A stretch of DNA of 64,000 nucleotides from Treponema socranskii subsp. paredis ATCC 35535 (GCA_000413015.1 KE332515.1:1445712-1509711), one strand, 5' to 3'. Counted from the first letter of the stretch, positions 9,112 through 18,480 are shown. The notes: generated by a model from the sequence alone, not told the origin. Program-made: numbers and translations.

Positions 9112-10575
9112 ATGCCCGATTTTTCTTACGGACAAGTGCAGCAGACTTCGCAAGTACAGCGGCAAGTGCTGTCGCAAAAACAGATTCAGTCGCTGAAGCT
9201 GCTCGCGATGAGCGGTGAAGATTTGAACGCCGAAATCCGAAAAGCGGTAAACGAAAATCCCGCACTCGAAATCGTACGCGATAATGCGGCGACGGATACG
9301 CCGCGAGCGTCTTTTCCGTACGACAATACGCGCACTTCTTATACATCCGCGGCGGGCAACGAAGCGGCGCAAAAATTTCAGGATGCATACGAAAACGCCG
9401 CCGACACGCGGGAAACGCTGCAGGAACATCTTTTGTTTCAGCTGAACGTAATGAAACTTTCGCCCGATGAAAAAGCGCTCGGAAAAGCGCTCATCGAAAA
9501 CCTGAACGAAAACGGCCGGCACATACTTGCCCCCGCATCGCTGCTCGACAAGTCGCGTCCCGCACAAAATACGGCAATGCTCGAAAAAATGCTGCACATC
9601 ATCCGCCGTATGGACCCGGAAGGCACGTGCTGCAACGACATGGAAGAGAGCCTCTATGTACAGGCGCAAATCGCAGGCAACGCTCCGCCGCTCGCACTTT
9701 TTATACTCGACGGACACATCGACGTGCTGTATTCTAACGACGCGGCTCCCGACATAGAACGCATAAAACGAAAAATTATTAAATTACAGGAAGCGGCGAA
9801 GCGCGAGTCTTTCGGCGGCGAGAGGGCAATCGATTCGCTTACGATAACTTCGGCCGATGTGGAAAATGCGATCGCCTTTATCTCCCGCTTGAATCCGCAT
9901 CCCGCACAGGGCTACGGCAAAGCACCCACGCACTACATTTCGCCGGACATCGCCGTGACCGAAGCCGAGGGAGAAGTGCCTAACACGTCCGATGAAAATG
10001 AAATGTTCGTGGAAAACACGCACGAAAAGTTTTTCCGCATAACGCTTGCAAAAGGCGCCATTCCCTCCGTTCGGATCGTTCCGGGTTTCAACGCACAGCG
10101 CCATAAAGAACTTAAAAAAAATCTAAAAGCCGCAGAACAATTTTTGGACAACCTCGCATACCGTAAATCGCTCCTTTTGCAGTCATGCGAAATCATCGTC
10201 AAAACGCAGATCGGTTTTTTTTCATCGCACGGCAAAGGCTACCTTGAAGAGCTCACGCAGAGCGAAACGGCGCGCATACTCGGCGTCAACGAATCGACGG
10301 TGTCGCGTATGGCGAACGAAAAATTCATGCAGACGCCGTGGGGACAGCTTTTTCCGCTGAAATATTTTTTTACGAATTCGCAGGATAAAGTAAAATTCGC
10401 ACTGCGTCAGCTCATCGAAAACCGTGCAAGCGGCAAAAAACCGCTGTCTGACAGAGAGCTCGTCGAAAAACTCGCCGCCCAGGGTATACACGTTGCGCGC
10501 CGCACCGTCGCAAAATACCGCACGCAGCTTGCGATCGGCTCGTCATATACACGCGGAAAAATGCCGAAGCCGTAA
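9112..10575 (+). CDS. rpoN: RNA polymerase sigma-54 factor
   Basis: Alternative sigma factor that needs an enhancer-binding ATPase to open -24/-12 promoters. The 487-residue protein has a Gln-rich region I (QVQRQVLSQKQIQSLKLLAM), the core-binding domain, a helix-turn-helix (ILGVNESTVSRMANEKF) and the RpoN box (ARRTVAKYR) near the C-terminus. Length is normal. Starts 6 bases after a TATACT box. No enhancer-binding protein is encoded nearby. Confidence 0.97.
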   Translation: MPDFSYGQVQQTSQVQRQVLSQKQIQSLKLLAMSGEDLNAEIRKAVNENPALEIVRDNAATDTPRASFPYDNTRTSYTSAAGNEAAQKFQDAYENAADTRETLQEHLLFQLNVMKLSPDEKALGKALIENLNENGRHILAPASLLDKSRPAQNTAMLEKMLHIIRRMDPEGTCCNDMEESLYVQAQIAGNAPPLALFILDGHIDVLYSNDAAPDIERIKRKIIKLQEAAKRESFGGERAIDSLTITSADVENAIAFISRLNPHPAQGYGKAPTHYISPDIAVTEAEGEVPNTSDENEMFVENTHEKFFRITLAKGAIPSVRIVPGFNAQRHKELKKNLKAAEQFLDNLAYRKSLLLQSCEIIVKTQIGFFSSHGKGYLEELTQSETARILGVNESTVSRMANEKFMQTPWGQLFPLKYFFTNSQDKVKFALRQLIENRASGKKPLSDRELVEKLAAQGIHVARRTVAKYRTQLAIGSSYTRGKMPKP

Positions 10576-10603
10576 AATCGCATGTATCACGTATTATAAA
10601 AAA

Positions 10604-10998
10604 TCATAACCCTTTATAATATTTTTCAATAAGCTTAGCCATCAGTTTTCGGCGTTCAATAAGATATTTGTCATAATCTTTAACGGTCATATTTACAATC
10701 GCTTTCGGAATACGGTTTTCTTCCAAATTCTTATACAGCTCTTCTTCCGAATTTATATTTCCTATTTTAATATTTCCGTTACTTCATCCATATCCAATTT
10801 ATGATCAAGTTCTATGACACCAATCTGACGATTAGCGATACCCTTGAGATTTATTATGATTTCCGCAAGGTCATCCATATCGGCAAACGGATTATCTTTT
10901 ACATAATCGGAAAAAAACTTCATCTGTTTAAAATCGGATAAGTACGGTTGACTATACGCTGAAAAACAGCCATACTGTCCGTATGCATACCGCCGCAC
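10604..10998 (-). pseudogene. Frameshifted small gene of unknown function
   Basis: Two stretches in different minus-strand frames read like one protein. The 5' part (ending MDEVTEILK at 10762) contains MDDLAEIIINLKGIANRQIG; the 3' part in the next frame reads KIGNINSEEELYKNLEENRI and ends ...IEKYYKGL with a stop at 10604. A single-base shift near 10765 joins them. The N-terminal 20 residues or so overlap the promoter of the divergent PilZ gene and are doubtful. Two overlapping small genes cannot be excluded. No function is proposed. Confidence 0.45.
10948..10976 (+). promoter_or_regulatory. Promoter of the PilZ gene, leaderless layout
   Basis: TTGACT (10948-10953), 17-base spacer, CATACT (10971-10976), then 6 bases to the ATG at 10983. 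Among the clearest of the leaderless-type promoters in the window because the -35 box is good. Confidence 0.65.
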
Positions 10999-11375
10999 GA
11001 AAATCGGTTCGATACGACGATATCGGCAGAATAGATGCTCCCCAAATCTGCGCTCTGCCGGGCGTGCTCGACAACATAAGCAAAGAAGGATGCAAAGTGC
11101 ATTACCCTTTTGCCGTGGTAGTCGATCTCGACAGCGATTATGAAATAAAAGTCATGCCTTCTCGCATCGCAGGCGAAATGCACAAAGCCTCTTTTACGCT
11201 GCTCTGTCATCCGCGGTGGGCAAAAGAAGACAAAGGCGTAACCGAAATCGGCTTCCGTATTCTCCGCTCCCCCGACTCCGTCCATCTTTCCGAATATATC
11301 GAAAGTCTTTCGGACGCCGCCGAAGATCAGACGGTCGAAAACCAAATCGTCGGCTCCGTATGCCAAGTAGTGTAA
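10983..11375 (+). CDS. PilZ domain protein (c-di-GMP receptor)
   Basis: A 130-residue single PilZ domain expected to bind cyclic di-GMP. The binding residues are visible: an RxxxR motif (RKSVR, residues 6-10) and the DNISKEG form of [D/N]xSxxG about 22 residues later. The following strands (CKVHYPFAVVVDLDSDYEIK, TEIGFRILRSPDS) fit the PilZ barrel. In spirochaetes such proteins are tied to motility and host colonisation; that role here is inference. The gene overlaps the methyltransferase gene downstream by 16 bases, so the two are co-transcribed. Confidence 0.85.
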   Translation: MHTAARKSVRYDDIGRIDAPQICALPGVLDNISKEGCKVHYPFAVVVDLDSDYEIKVMPSRIAGEMHKASFTLLCHPRWAKEDKGVTEIGFRILRSPDSVHLSEYIESLSDAAEDQTVENQIVGSVCQVV

Positions 11376-12394
11376 AAAAAATATCGGGCGCAGCGTTTTT
11401 ATCCTTTCCCGGCATGTACGATATGCTCGCAGCCGAACTTCGCGAACGTTTTTTTTGCGATTTGCGAAAATCCGTTCGGTACGGCGATTTACTCTATATA
11501 CCGCATATCGATAATTTATTAATTAATAATTTACAAAATAAAAGCGAAGCGATCGGAGACGGGAAAATTGCACAAGACATTCCCTCCTTGCGCGTACCGT
11601 ACTGGTGCCGCACCGCCATGCTCTCGCCTCTCTCGATCGATTTCGAATCGATCGGCGATACTTGCCGCACACTTTCGGGCATACAGCGAAACTGGGCACC
11701 GTATGACTATCAATTTTTCAGACGATCGGCTCTCATCAGAGAAAAGCTTCCGTATATCAATCTGAAAGAACGATCCTTTCCCGTGCGCATACCGGCCGCA
11801 CCTATCGGCTTGTATACGCTTACCGGAGAACACACGATGCTCGCCTCGTCTGCGACGACGAGTTTTTTGCCCGCAGGTGCGATTCGTTTTACGGAAAACC
11901 GCGAAGATCCGCCGAGCCGCGCGTATTTGAAACTCTACGAAGCGCTGACTCTCATGCACCTTTTTTTCGGCTGCGATTTGCCGGAAAAAGGCGAACGCTG
12001 CTTTGACGCCGGTGCAAGTCCCGGGGGCTGGACGTGGGTGCTTGCAGGTTTGGGATGCGACGTGCTTTCCGTAGACAGAGCGGAACTCGCGCCCGAACTT
12101 ATGAAAAATCCCCGCGTCGATTTTTTACGCCACGACGCTTTTACGCTTAAGCCCGAAGACGTCGGTGCGTGCGATTGGGTTTTCAGCGATGTGATATGTT
12201 ATCCCGAAAGGCTTTATGAATGGATCGGTACGTGGCTTTCAAGCGGACTTTGCCGCAACATGATCTGCACCGTAAAAATGCAGGGCGGCATCGATTGGCA
12301 GCTTATCGAAAAATTTGCAGATCTCCCGGACAGCCGCCTCGTACATTTGAATTACAACAAGCACGAACTTACATGGCTCTGCTGCAAAAAATAA
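11360..12394 (+). CDS. RlmM/FtsJ-like SAM-dependent rRNA 2'-O-ribose methyltransferase
   Basis: A 344-residue protein with a C-terminal Rossmann methyltransferase domain: FDAGASPGGWTWVL is the SAM-binding motif I, SVDRAEL motif II, and DWVFSDVICYPERL carries the catalytic aspartate. Layout (N-terminal THUMP-like half, C-terminal FtsJ half) resembles RlmM, which modifies C2498 of 23S rRNA. I start at the ATG at 11360, inside the end of the PilZ gene; the longer frame from 11216 overlaps PilZ too far. The exact rRNA target is inferred. Confidence 0.85.
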   Translation: MPSSVKKISGAAFLSFPGMYDMLAAELRERFFCDLRKSVRYGDLLYIPHIDNLLINNLQNKSEAIGDGKIAQDIPSLRVPYWCRTAMLSPLSIDFESIGDTCRTLSGIQRNWAPYDYQFFRRSALIREKLPYINLKERSFPVRIPAAPIGLYTLTGEHTMLASSATTSFLPAGAIRFTENREDPPSRAYLKLYEALTLMHLFFGCDLPEKGERCFDAGASPGGWTWVLAGLGCDVLSVDRAELAPELMKNPRVDFLRHDAFTLKPEDVGACDWVFSDVICYPERLYEWIGTWLSSGLCRNMICTVKMQGGIDWQLIEKFADLPDSRLVHLNYNKHELTWLCCKK

Positions 12395-12430
12395 TTAAAA
12401 TAATTAATAAATAAATATCGGTTAAAAAAT

Positions 12431-12481
12431 CGGACGCCCCTCCGCAGATATGCGCCGAGCAATCTGCAAAAAGAACGTCCG
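12431..12481. terminator. Stem-loop between convergent methyltransferase and mscL genes
   Basis: Outer arms CGGACG / CGTCCG enclose an inner stem GCAGAT...ATCTGC. Located between two converging genes, so it may stop transcription from both sides. U-runs are weak. Confidence 0.4.
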
Positions 12482-12497
12482 TTTCCTAAAAAAATTA

Positions 12498-12935
12498 TTA
12501 ATTTTTGTTTTTCAAGATATCGCGAATTTCTTCCAAAAGTACGACATCGGCAGGTTTTGCGGGAGGCGCTTCGGTTTTTTCTTCTTTTTTCTTAAAGCTT
12601 TCGAAAATCCTGACGACTATAAAAATACAGATTGCGACGATCAAAAAATCGACGACGGTTTGTATAAACTTACCGTAAGCGACCGTCGCTTCGCCGATTT
12701 TGACACTCAAATTCGTAAAATCGATACCGCCGACCAACAAACCGATAAGCGGCATAATGATATCGTTTACGAGACTCGAAATAATTTTTCCGAACGCACC
12801 GCCGATGATGACACCGACCGCCATATCGACGACATTGCCGCGGGAAATGAATTTCTTAAAAGCCGTCGCTTCTTTCGATGCCGCGGAAAATCCGCTCTTT
12901 AAGCTGAACTTGCTTTCAGAATTGTTTTCACCCAT
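12498..12935 (-). CDS. mscL: Large-conductance mechanosensitive channel MscL
   Basis: Inner-membrane pentameric channel that opens on hypo-osmotic shock. The 145-residue protein has the family core: FKKFISRGNVVDMAVGVIIG leading TM1, GKIISSLVNDIIMPLIG, then TM2 (FIQTVVDFLIVAICIFIVVR) and a charged C-terminal helix (EEIRDILKNKN). An N-terminal extension of about 20 residues precedes the usual start. ATG at 12935 is preceded by AGGAG at 6 bases. Confidence 0.96.
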   Translation of the reverse strand: MGENNSESKFSLKSGFSAASKEATAFKKFISRGNVVDMAVGVIIGGAFGKIISSLVNDIIMPLIGLLVGGIDFTNLSVKIGEATVAYGKFIQTVVDFLIVAICIFIVVRIFESFKKKEEKTEAPPAKPADVVLLEEIRDILKNKN

Positions 12936-13239
12936 AGATTGCTCCTGTAATTGCAGTTGATACATTACAATAGCAGAATATGCTTTGTAGGCCTTTCTGT
13001 CAATGATACGGACGGATCGGTTTCGTGTTTTTTCGTAACCTGCGCTTGTCATAATTTTTTTTAATAGATATAGTACAAAATGCTTTAAAACGCGCTTCCG
13101 CGCTTTCTGCGAAATACGCGTGCGACTGATTTTTTTTCGGATGTCGATTCGAAGTCCGCGAAAGCGGACATATAGAACCGGTTCTTTGCAGAACGAGCCG
13201 CAGGCTCTAACATCCTGCAAAAGTTTTTATGGAGGATAT
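12936..13239. other. Intergenic region with palindromes upstream of the ABC operon
   Basis: No gene seen. It holds GAACCGGTTC (near 13175) and the stem GAGCC-GCA-GGCTC (near 13195), then TCCTGCAAAAGT before the ribosome binding site. A nearly identical TCCTGCAAAAGT segment precedes the ribosome binding site of the P-type ATPase gene near 19139. Confidence 0.5.
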
Positions 13240-14190
13240 ATGATAGAAGTTTCGCACTTGTCCCGAAATTACGGGGCATTCCGTGCGGTAAACGATGTGA
13301 GCTTTTCGATCCCCACGGGGCAAATCGTCGGTCTGCTCGGTCCGAACGGCGCGGGCAAAACGACGACGATGCGCATGATCACCGGTTTTTTAAAACCGTC
13401 CGGCGGTACGATTTCGATCGACGGTACGAACATCGAAGATGCAAGCGTCGCATCGAAACGAAAGATCGGCTATATGCCCGAAGCCGCGCCTCTCTACGGC
13501 GATATGATAGTCGAAGATTACCTGCGCTATATCGCGGATATGCAGGGTGAAAACGCCGATGAAAAAATCCCCCGTCTGTGCGAAGAGTGCGGCCTCAAAG
13601 AAGTGATGGATAAAAATATCTCCGAGCTTTCGCGCGGCTACAGGCAGCGTGTCGGACTCGCGCACGCGCTCATGCACGATCCTGAAATATTGATTTTGGA
13701 CGAACCGACAAGCGGACTCGATCCGAATCAAATCGGCGAAGTGCGGAACTTGATACGCGAAATCGGAAAAACGCGCACGGTTATCGTTTCGACGCATATC
13801 CTCGGCGAAGTGGAAACGCTGTGCAGCCGCGTCATCATCATCGCAAACGGCAAGCTCGTCGCCGACAGTCCGACCGATGAACTGCGCGAACGATACGGTC
13901 ATAAAGCAGCTCTCAAACTCACCGCAGGCGGATGTTCAAAAGACGATATCGCAGCCGAACTCAAATCGATTACGGGCGTCGAAAATGTTTCGGCGGTAAG
14001 CGGAGAAGCCGTAACCGGAGATGCGGATGCGTTTTCTCTCCTCATTTCGGTTTCGGGAACGGCTGAAGTCCGGCCGGCTCTTTTCAAAGCGATCGCAGCG
14101 AAGGGCGGCTGGTTATACGAACTTGCAATGCAGCGGAACAGTCTCGAAGACGTGTTCCACGAACTCACTACAGCGGAGGCGCAAAAATGA
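13240..14190 (+). CDS. ABC transporter ATP-binding protein (GldA-like)
   Basis: Cytoplasmic ATPase of an ABC-2 type exporter. Walker A GPNGAGKTT, Q-loop region, signature LSRGYRQRVGLAHAL, Walker B ILILDEPTSGLD and the switch histidine (VSTHIL) are all present, followed by a C-terminal accessory region of about 90 residues. GGAGG precedes the ATG by 4 bases. First gene of a four-gene operon with overlapping ends: ATPase, permease, GldG-like protein, DUF4340 protein. The substrate is unknown; in Bacteroidetes the Gld set is linked to gliding, but in other phyla the same arrangement occurs without gliding. Confidence 0.93.
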   Translation: MIEVSHLSRNYGAFRAVNDVSFSIPTGQIVGLLGPNGAGKTTTMRMITGFLKPSGGTISIDGTNIEDASVASKRKIGYMPEAAPLYGDMIVEDYLRYIADMQGENADEKIPRLCEECGLKEVMDKNISELSRGYRQRVGLAHALMHDPEILILDEPTSGLDPNQIGEVRNLIREIGKTRTVIVSTHILGEVETLCSRVIIIANGKLVADSPTDELRERYGHKAALKLTAGGCSKDDIAAELKSITGVENVSAVSGEAVTGDADAFSLLISVSGTAEVRPALFKAIAAKGGWLYELAMQRNSLEDVFHELTTAEAQK

Positions 14191-14918
14191 GCGACACGCT
14201 TAACAAAAAACATTCTCCCGCCGCCGTCATCATGAAGCGGGAACTCGCCGCGTATTTTACGAGTCCCGTCGCGTACATCGTCACGGCGCTCTTTCTCATC
14301 ATCGCAGGCATCACCTTTTTCGTTTTTTTCTTTTTTCAAGACCGGGCGGAGCTCCGGAATTATTTTTCGCTCCTCCCGATTTTGCTTTCGTTTTTTATTC
14401 CGGCGCTGACGATGCGACTGTTCGCCGAAGAAAAGCGAAGCGGCTCGATCGAAACGCTCATGACGCTTCCCGTCACCGAAAGCGCAGTCACCGCAGGTAA
14501 ATGGCTTGCAGCCTTTTTAAGCGCTGCCGTCATGGTCGCACCGACAATGCTGTACGTCATTCCGCTTTTCATATTCGGCTCTCCCGATATGGGACCCGTC
14601 GTCGGAGGCTTTTTGGGCGCTTTCTTTTTGTGCGCCGCGTTTTCGGCGATCGGCGTATTCGCGTCGTCGGTCACAAAAAATCAAATCATCGCGTTTTTTG
14701 CAGCCTTTATCATCTGCATTTCGCTGACGCTGATCGATTCGTTTTTGATTTTCCTGCCGGCTGAAATCGTCTCCGCACTGTCGTACATCTCCGCATCGTC
14801 GCATTTTTCATCGATTGCACGAGGCATCATCGACACGCGCGACCTCTTGTACTTCGCTTCGCTCACCGTATTTTTCTTTTACCTCACGGTGATCGTCCAG
14901 CAAAATGAAAGGAAGTAA
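14187..14918 (+). CDS. ABC-2 type permease (GldF-like)
   Basis: A 243-residue inner-membrane protein with about six hydrophobic helices, including ...YIVTALFLIIAGITFFVFFF and LPILLSFFIPALTMRLFAEE. The segment RLFAEEKRSGSIETLMTLPV is the recognisable ABC-2 permease motif. Its ATG overlaps the ATPase stop (ATGA), so translation is coupled. It should form the channel with the ATPase encoded before it. Confidence 0.9.
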   Translation: MSDTLNKKHSPAAVIMKRELAAYFTSPVAYIVTALFLIIAGITFFVFFFFQDRAELRNYFSLLPILLSFFIPALTMRLFAEEKRSGSIETLMTLPVTESAVTAGKWLAAFLSAAVMVAPTMLYVIPLFIFGSPDMGPVVGGFLGAFFLCAAFSAIGVFASSVTKNQIIAFFAAFIICISLTLIDSFLIFLPAEIVSALSYISASSHFSSIARGIIDTRDLLYFASLTVFFFYLTVIVQQNERK

Positions 14919-14920
14919 AA

Positions 14921-16981
14921 ATGAAAAAAATTATCAACTGGTTTCGCTCCCCTTCGAGCGATTTTGCGCTTCTCATCGTTTTATTAATTCTCACAAACCT
15001 TGTCGGGCGCCGGGCATTTTTGCGTTTCGATTTGACAGGTCCGAAATCTTATTCGCTGTCGGAAGCGAGCAGACAGCTGGTCAAAACGCTCGACGAACCG
15101 CTGTCGATCCGCGCATTTTTCAGCAGCAACTTGCCCGCTCCGTACAGCACGACCGCGCAATACGTACGCGACATCCTCGTCGAATACAAGGGAGCGGCAA
15201 ATCGCAATTTTTCCTATTCGATCGTCGATATGAGCAAAGCGGAAAACGAAATGCTGGCGCAGCAGTACGGACTGCAGCAAGTGCAGATTCAGCAGCTTGC
15301 GAACAACGAAGTAGGCTTCAAGCAGGCGTATATGGGGCTCGTCATCTCTTACGCCGACGCGATAGAAACGCTCGACGGCATCACGTCGTCCGAGGGATTC
15401 GAATACAAGCTTACAACGAAGATCAGCAAAATGATTTCAGCGGCGAACGTGCTTTCAGGTCTTCCGAAAGACGAGCGCATCAAACTGACGCTCTACGTAA
15501 CCGATGCGCTCAAGCAGTTCGACATACGGGGCTTCGACGATATCGAAAAGACCGTGCGCGAAGCGTATGAAAGCATCAACAAGCAAAGCATGGGCAGAAT
15601 CGATTATGAAAAAATAAATCCTTCTTCATCCGATTTGAATACGCTGCAGTCGCGCTTCGGCATACCGCTCATCAATTGGACGGCGGAAAACGGTTCGACA
15701 GGCTCGGGCGTGATCGGCCTCGTGCTGGAACACGGAAACGCGTTCCGTCTCATCCCGCTTTCGATGCAGCGATCGCTTATCGGCTACGTCATCGCGGGGC
15801 TCGGAGAACTCGAACAATCGCTTTCGGAAAGTCTTCAAAGCCTGCTCTTAAAGGCGACGAAGATCGGTTACGTAACGGGGCACGGAGAGTCGCCGCTTTA
15901 TTCGCAGGCAGGAGCCTCGCCTCTCATATCCCTTACAAGCGATATGTACGAACTCGATGAAATCGATCTTTCAAAAGATGCGATTCCCGCAAACGTCGCT
16001 TCGATCATCATCAACGGGCCGAAAACGGAATTCTCCGATGAAGAGCTGTATAAAATCGATCAGTTTATCATGCGCGGCGGAAACGCGCTCTTTTTCGTCG
16101 ACCCCTTCGATTCGCAGGCGGCAGGCTATTATCAAGCGCCGTCGTTCGCGCCGCTTTCGACAAAGCTCGAAAAATTATTCGACGCTTACGGCATCAAGCC
16201 GGAAACGAATTACGTACTCGACGAAAACTGTTATAAACCGCGTCAGCAAAATTACGGAAACGTATCCCTGTGGTGGGCACCGTTTATCCCTGCCGAACAG
16301 CTTGCAAAAAAGAATGCAATCACGGCAAATCTTGCGAGGATCCTTTTTCTGCAAACCTCCGCAATCGACACGAGCGGTGCCGAAAGCAACGCAGACGTAA
16401 AAGTGACAAAGCTCGTGCAGTCCTCTCCGAAATCGTGGCTGCTTTCGGACAATATCCAGCTGAGTCCGATGATGTCGCCGCCCTACGACAAGTCCGTCGA
16501 AAAAGCGGAAACGCTTGCCGCTCTCGCCGAAGGAAAATTCAAAAGCGCTTTCGATTCCGATCCCGCTTCATCCGCAGAAGGATCTCTTACGGCAAAAACG
16601 CACTTGGCTGAAAACGTGCAGAGCGGAAAAATCTTCGTCGCGGGAACGTCCGAAATCACCGGTCCGCAGCTCATCGATGAAGACAGCTCCCAGCCGGTCG
16701 CGCTCTTTACGCGTAACGTCATCGACTATATGAACGGCAACGGCGATTTTTGCGCCATGCGTACGAAAGGGCTTTCACTCAATACGCTGCATAACGCAGG
16801 AAGCGCGCTTGCCTTTGCCGTGCAGTATTTCAACGAATTCGGACTTGCAATCATTGTCGCCATTGCGGGCCTTATAGTGTGGCGCATGCGCAACAAACGC
16901 CGAGAACGCATCCGCGCAAAATACAATCCGAACGATGCGCGCATCATCGATACGAAATCGAAGGAAGGTGATACAAAATGA
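14921..16981 (+). CDS. GldG-family ABC auxiliary protein
   Basis: A 686-residue membrane protein with one N-terminal TM (about residues 13-31), a large periplasmic part and a C-terminal TM (about 645-668). Recognisable segments: RFDLTGPKSYSLSEASRQLV and the ABC_transp_aux domain with FVDPFDSQAAG. Follows the permease by 2 bases and overlaps the next gene by 4. It is thought to work with the ABC-2 exporter on its periplasmic side; no enzymatic role is known to me. Confidence 0.88.
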   Translation: MKKIINWFRSPSSDFALLIVLLILTNLVGRRAFLRFDLTGPKSYSLSEASRQLVKTLDEPLSIRAFFSSNLPAPYSTTAQYVRDILVEYKGAANRNFSYSIVDMSKAENEMLAQQYGLQQVQIQQLANNEVGFKQAYMGLVISYADAIETLDGITSSEGFEYKLTTKISKMISAANVLSGLPKDERIKLTLYVTDALKQFDIRGFDDIEKTVREAYESINKQSMGRIDYEKINPSSSDLNTLQSRFGIPLINWTAENGSTGSGVIGLVLEHGNAFRLIPLSMQRSLIGYVIAGLGELEQSLSESLQSLLLKATKIGYVTGHGESPLYSQAGASPLISLTSDMYELDEIDLSKDAIPANVASIIINGPKTEFSDEELYKIDQFIMRGGNALFFVDPFDSQAAGYYQAPSFAPLSTKLEKLFDAYGIKPETNYVLDENCYKPRQQNYGNVSLWWAPFIPAEQLAKKNAITANLARILFLQTSAIDTSGAESNADVKVTKLVQSSPKSWLLSDNIQLSPMMSPPYDKSVEKAETLAALAEGKFKSAFDSDPASSAEGSLTAKTHLAENVQSGKIFVAGTSEITGPQLIDEDSSQPVALFTRNVIDYMNGNGDFCAMRTKGLSLNTLHNAGSALAFAVQYFNEFGLAIIVAIAGLIVWRMRNKRRERIRAKYNPNDARIIDTKSKEGDTK

Positions 16982-17883
16982 GCAAACGAAAAATAATTCT
17001 TTTGACGGCGTGCGTACTTTTACTCGGCATATACATCGCGCAGCTCGCCTCTTCTCTGCGAAGTTCGGTAAAAAATAAAACGCTCGGCGCGGATCCCGAT
17101 AAGCTCACAATCGAAAATGCAGGCACCCTAATCGAACTTGCAAAATCGGACGACGGTTGGACTGTCGGAGAAAGGCGCTACAAAGCGGATACGAATGGGG
17201 CCGACGCGCTTGTCGATGCGGTAAAAAATATACGCGTTCTCGACACCGTCGCCCAAGCGGGAAACGATGCGGTTGATGAGCGCTACGAAATCGACAAAGC
17301 AAACGCGATTGTCGTAAAGGCATATAAAGGAAACGAACTTGTGCGCACGCTGACGATAGGAAAAGCATCGTCGACGGGTTCGCAGTCTTACGTGACGCTC
17401 GACGGCAAAAAAGACATATACCTCGTATCGGGAACGCTGCGCGACACCTTCAAAAAAGACGTCGCCGCTTTACGCAGCAAATCGGTGTACGCCGTCGATT
17501 CGAGCGGCCTCACCGCCGTTTCCGAAAGCATGGGAAGCACGGTGCTGTCGATTGTAAAATCGGGCGATCCCGCTGCATGGACTGCAAGCGGAGGCGCGGC
17601 AAGCGTCGATGCGGAAAAAGCGGCGAGTTGGGCGGCATCGCTTGCAGCTCTCAATGCGGACTCGTGGCTCGACGACGATTTTATCTTGCCCTCCGCAAGC
17701 GAATCCGTTACCGTTATAACGGCAGGCGACAAAGCGATTACGGTGAGCGTATATAAAGAAGGAGACAGCGAAGAGGCGAAATACTACGGTACGTGCAGCG
17801 AAACGCCGTACAAGTTTTCGCTCTCCCGCTACTCTGCGGGAAAATACCTTAAAACCGCTGCCGATATACGCGCAAATCAGTAA
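16978..17883 (+). CDS. DUF4340 domain protein
   Basis: A 301-residue protein with an N-terminal signal anchor (IILLTACVLLLGIYIAQLA) and repeated beta-rich DUF4340 units (VLDTVAQAGNDAVDERYEID, LTIGKASSTGSQSYVTLDGK). Family members usually sit at the end of GldA/F/G-type operons, as here, with an ATGA overlap. The role is unknown; probably periplasmic. A strong terminator follows. Confidence 0.85.
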   Translation: MSKRKIILLTACVLLLGIYIAQLASSLRSSVKNKTLGADPDKLTIENAGTLIELAKSDDGWTVGERRYKADTNGADALVDAVKNIRVLDTVAQAGNDAVDERYEIDKANAIVVKAYKGNELVRTLTIGKASSTGSQSYVTLDGKKDIYLVSGTLRDTFKKDVAALRSKSVYAVDSSGLTAVSESMGSTVLSIVKSGDPAAWTASGGAASVDAEKAASWAASLAALNADSWLDDDFILPSASESVTVITAGDKAITVSVYKEGDSEEAKYYGTCSETPYKFSLSRYSAGKYLKTAADIRANQ

Positions 17884-17914
17884 AATCAATAATCGATAAA
17901 ATAAATCGAAACGG

Positions 17915-17938
17915 GGACGGCGCTGCCGTCCTTTTTTT
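17915..17938 (+). terminator. Rho-independent terminator of the ABC operon
   Basis: GGACGGC-GCT-GCCGTCC followed by seven T residues. Confidence 0.9.
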
Positions 17939-17946
17939 ATTTTTAC

Positions 17947-17991
17947 TTGACAAACAACATTTCCCGTGATAATATATGAACAGTTGTTCAT
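17947..17991 (+). promoter_or_regulatory. arsR-family gene promoter with overlapping metal-repressor operator
   Basis: TTGACA (17947-17952), 17-base spacer, TAATAT (17970-17975), directly followed by the inverted repeat ATGAACA-GT-TGTTCAT (17976-17991). This is the typical 12-2-12-like ArsR/SmtB site, placed to block RNA polymerase. The repressor most likely controls itself here. Confidence 0.8.
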
Positions 17992-18029
17992 TTGTTTATA
18001 TTACTGCAAATCGCGTATGGAGAATCTGC

Positions 18030-18377
18030 GTGGCGAAAAAAAAGAACGATAGCGGACAAAGCGACAAGCGCTTTCAGGATATTTTAAACAAACTGCCGGA
18101 CGAAGATGAACTGTTCGATTTAGCGGAATTGTTTAAAATTTTCGGAGATTCGACACGCGTAAAGATTTTGTTCGTACTGCTCGAATCGGATATGGCGGTA
18201 AACGATATCGCAAGCGTCCTCAAAATGACGCAATCGGCGATAAGCCATCAGCTGCGTATTTTAAAAACGAACGGTCTCGTAAAATATACACGAAACGGAA
18301 AATCGCTTATCTATTCCCTCGCCGACGGCCACGTAACGACGATTTTAAGCCAAGGCATCGAACATATAAGCGAATAA
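18030..18377 (+). CDS. ArsR/SmtB family metal-sensing repressor
   Basis: Winged-helix repressor released from DNA by metal. The 115-residue product has LFKIFGDSTRVKILFVL, the recognition helix region MTQSAISHQLRILKTNGLVK and the C-terminal helix DGHVTTILSQGIEHISE. That last helix keeps the alpha-5 ligand set D...H...H..E of SmtB-type zinc sensors, while the alpha-3 cysteine motif (ELCV type) is replaced by DMAV. So zinc is the likely signal. GTG at 18030 is chosen because GGAG lies 7 bases before it; an ATG at 17976 falls in the operator. The metal ATPase gene lies 790 bases downstream. Confidence 0.88.
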   Translation: MAKKKNDSGQSDKRFQDILNKLPDEDELFDLAELFKIFGDSTRVKILFVLLESDMAVNDIASVLKMTQSAISHQLRILKTNGLVKYTRNGKSLIYSLADGHVTTILSQGIEHISE

Positions 18378-18419
18378 ATCCGAGCAGTGCGGAGGATTTA
18401 TGAGCGCATCAAATAAAAG

Positions 18420-18440
18420 AAAAACGCTTTTAGCGTTTTT
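18420..18440 (+). terminator. Terminator-like hairpin after the repressor gene
   Basis: AAAAACGCT-TTT-AGCGTTTTT, 43 bases past the repressor stop. An identical copy lies at 18580-18600 within the repeated unit. Symmetric, so it could work on both strands. Confidence 0.55.
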
Positions 18441-18480
18441 CGACTTTCGACTTAAAAGAATAAATCCGAGCAGTGCGGAG

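Noticed and set aside
9064..9717. N-terminal extension of the DUF1015 frame
   Set aside because: Runs antisense through rpoN; the DUF1015 family homology begins at the ATG at 9066.
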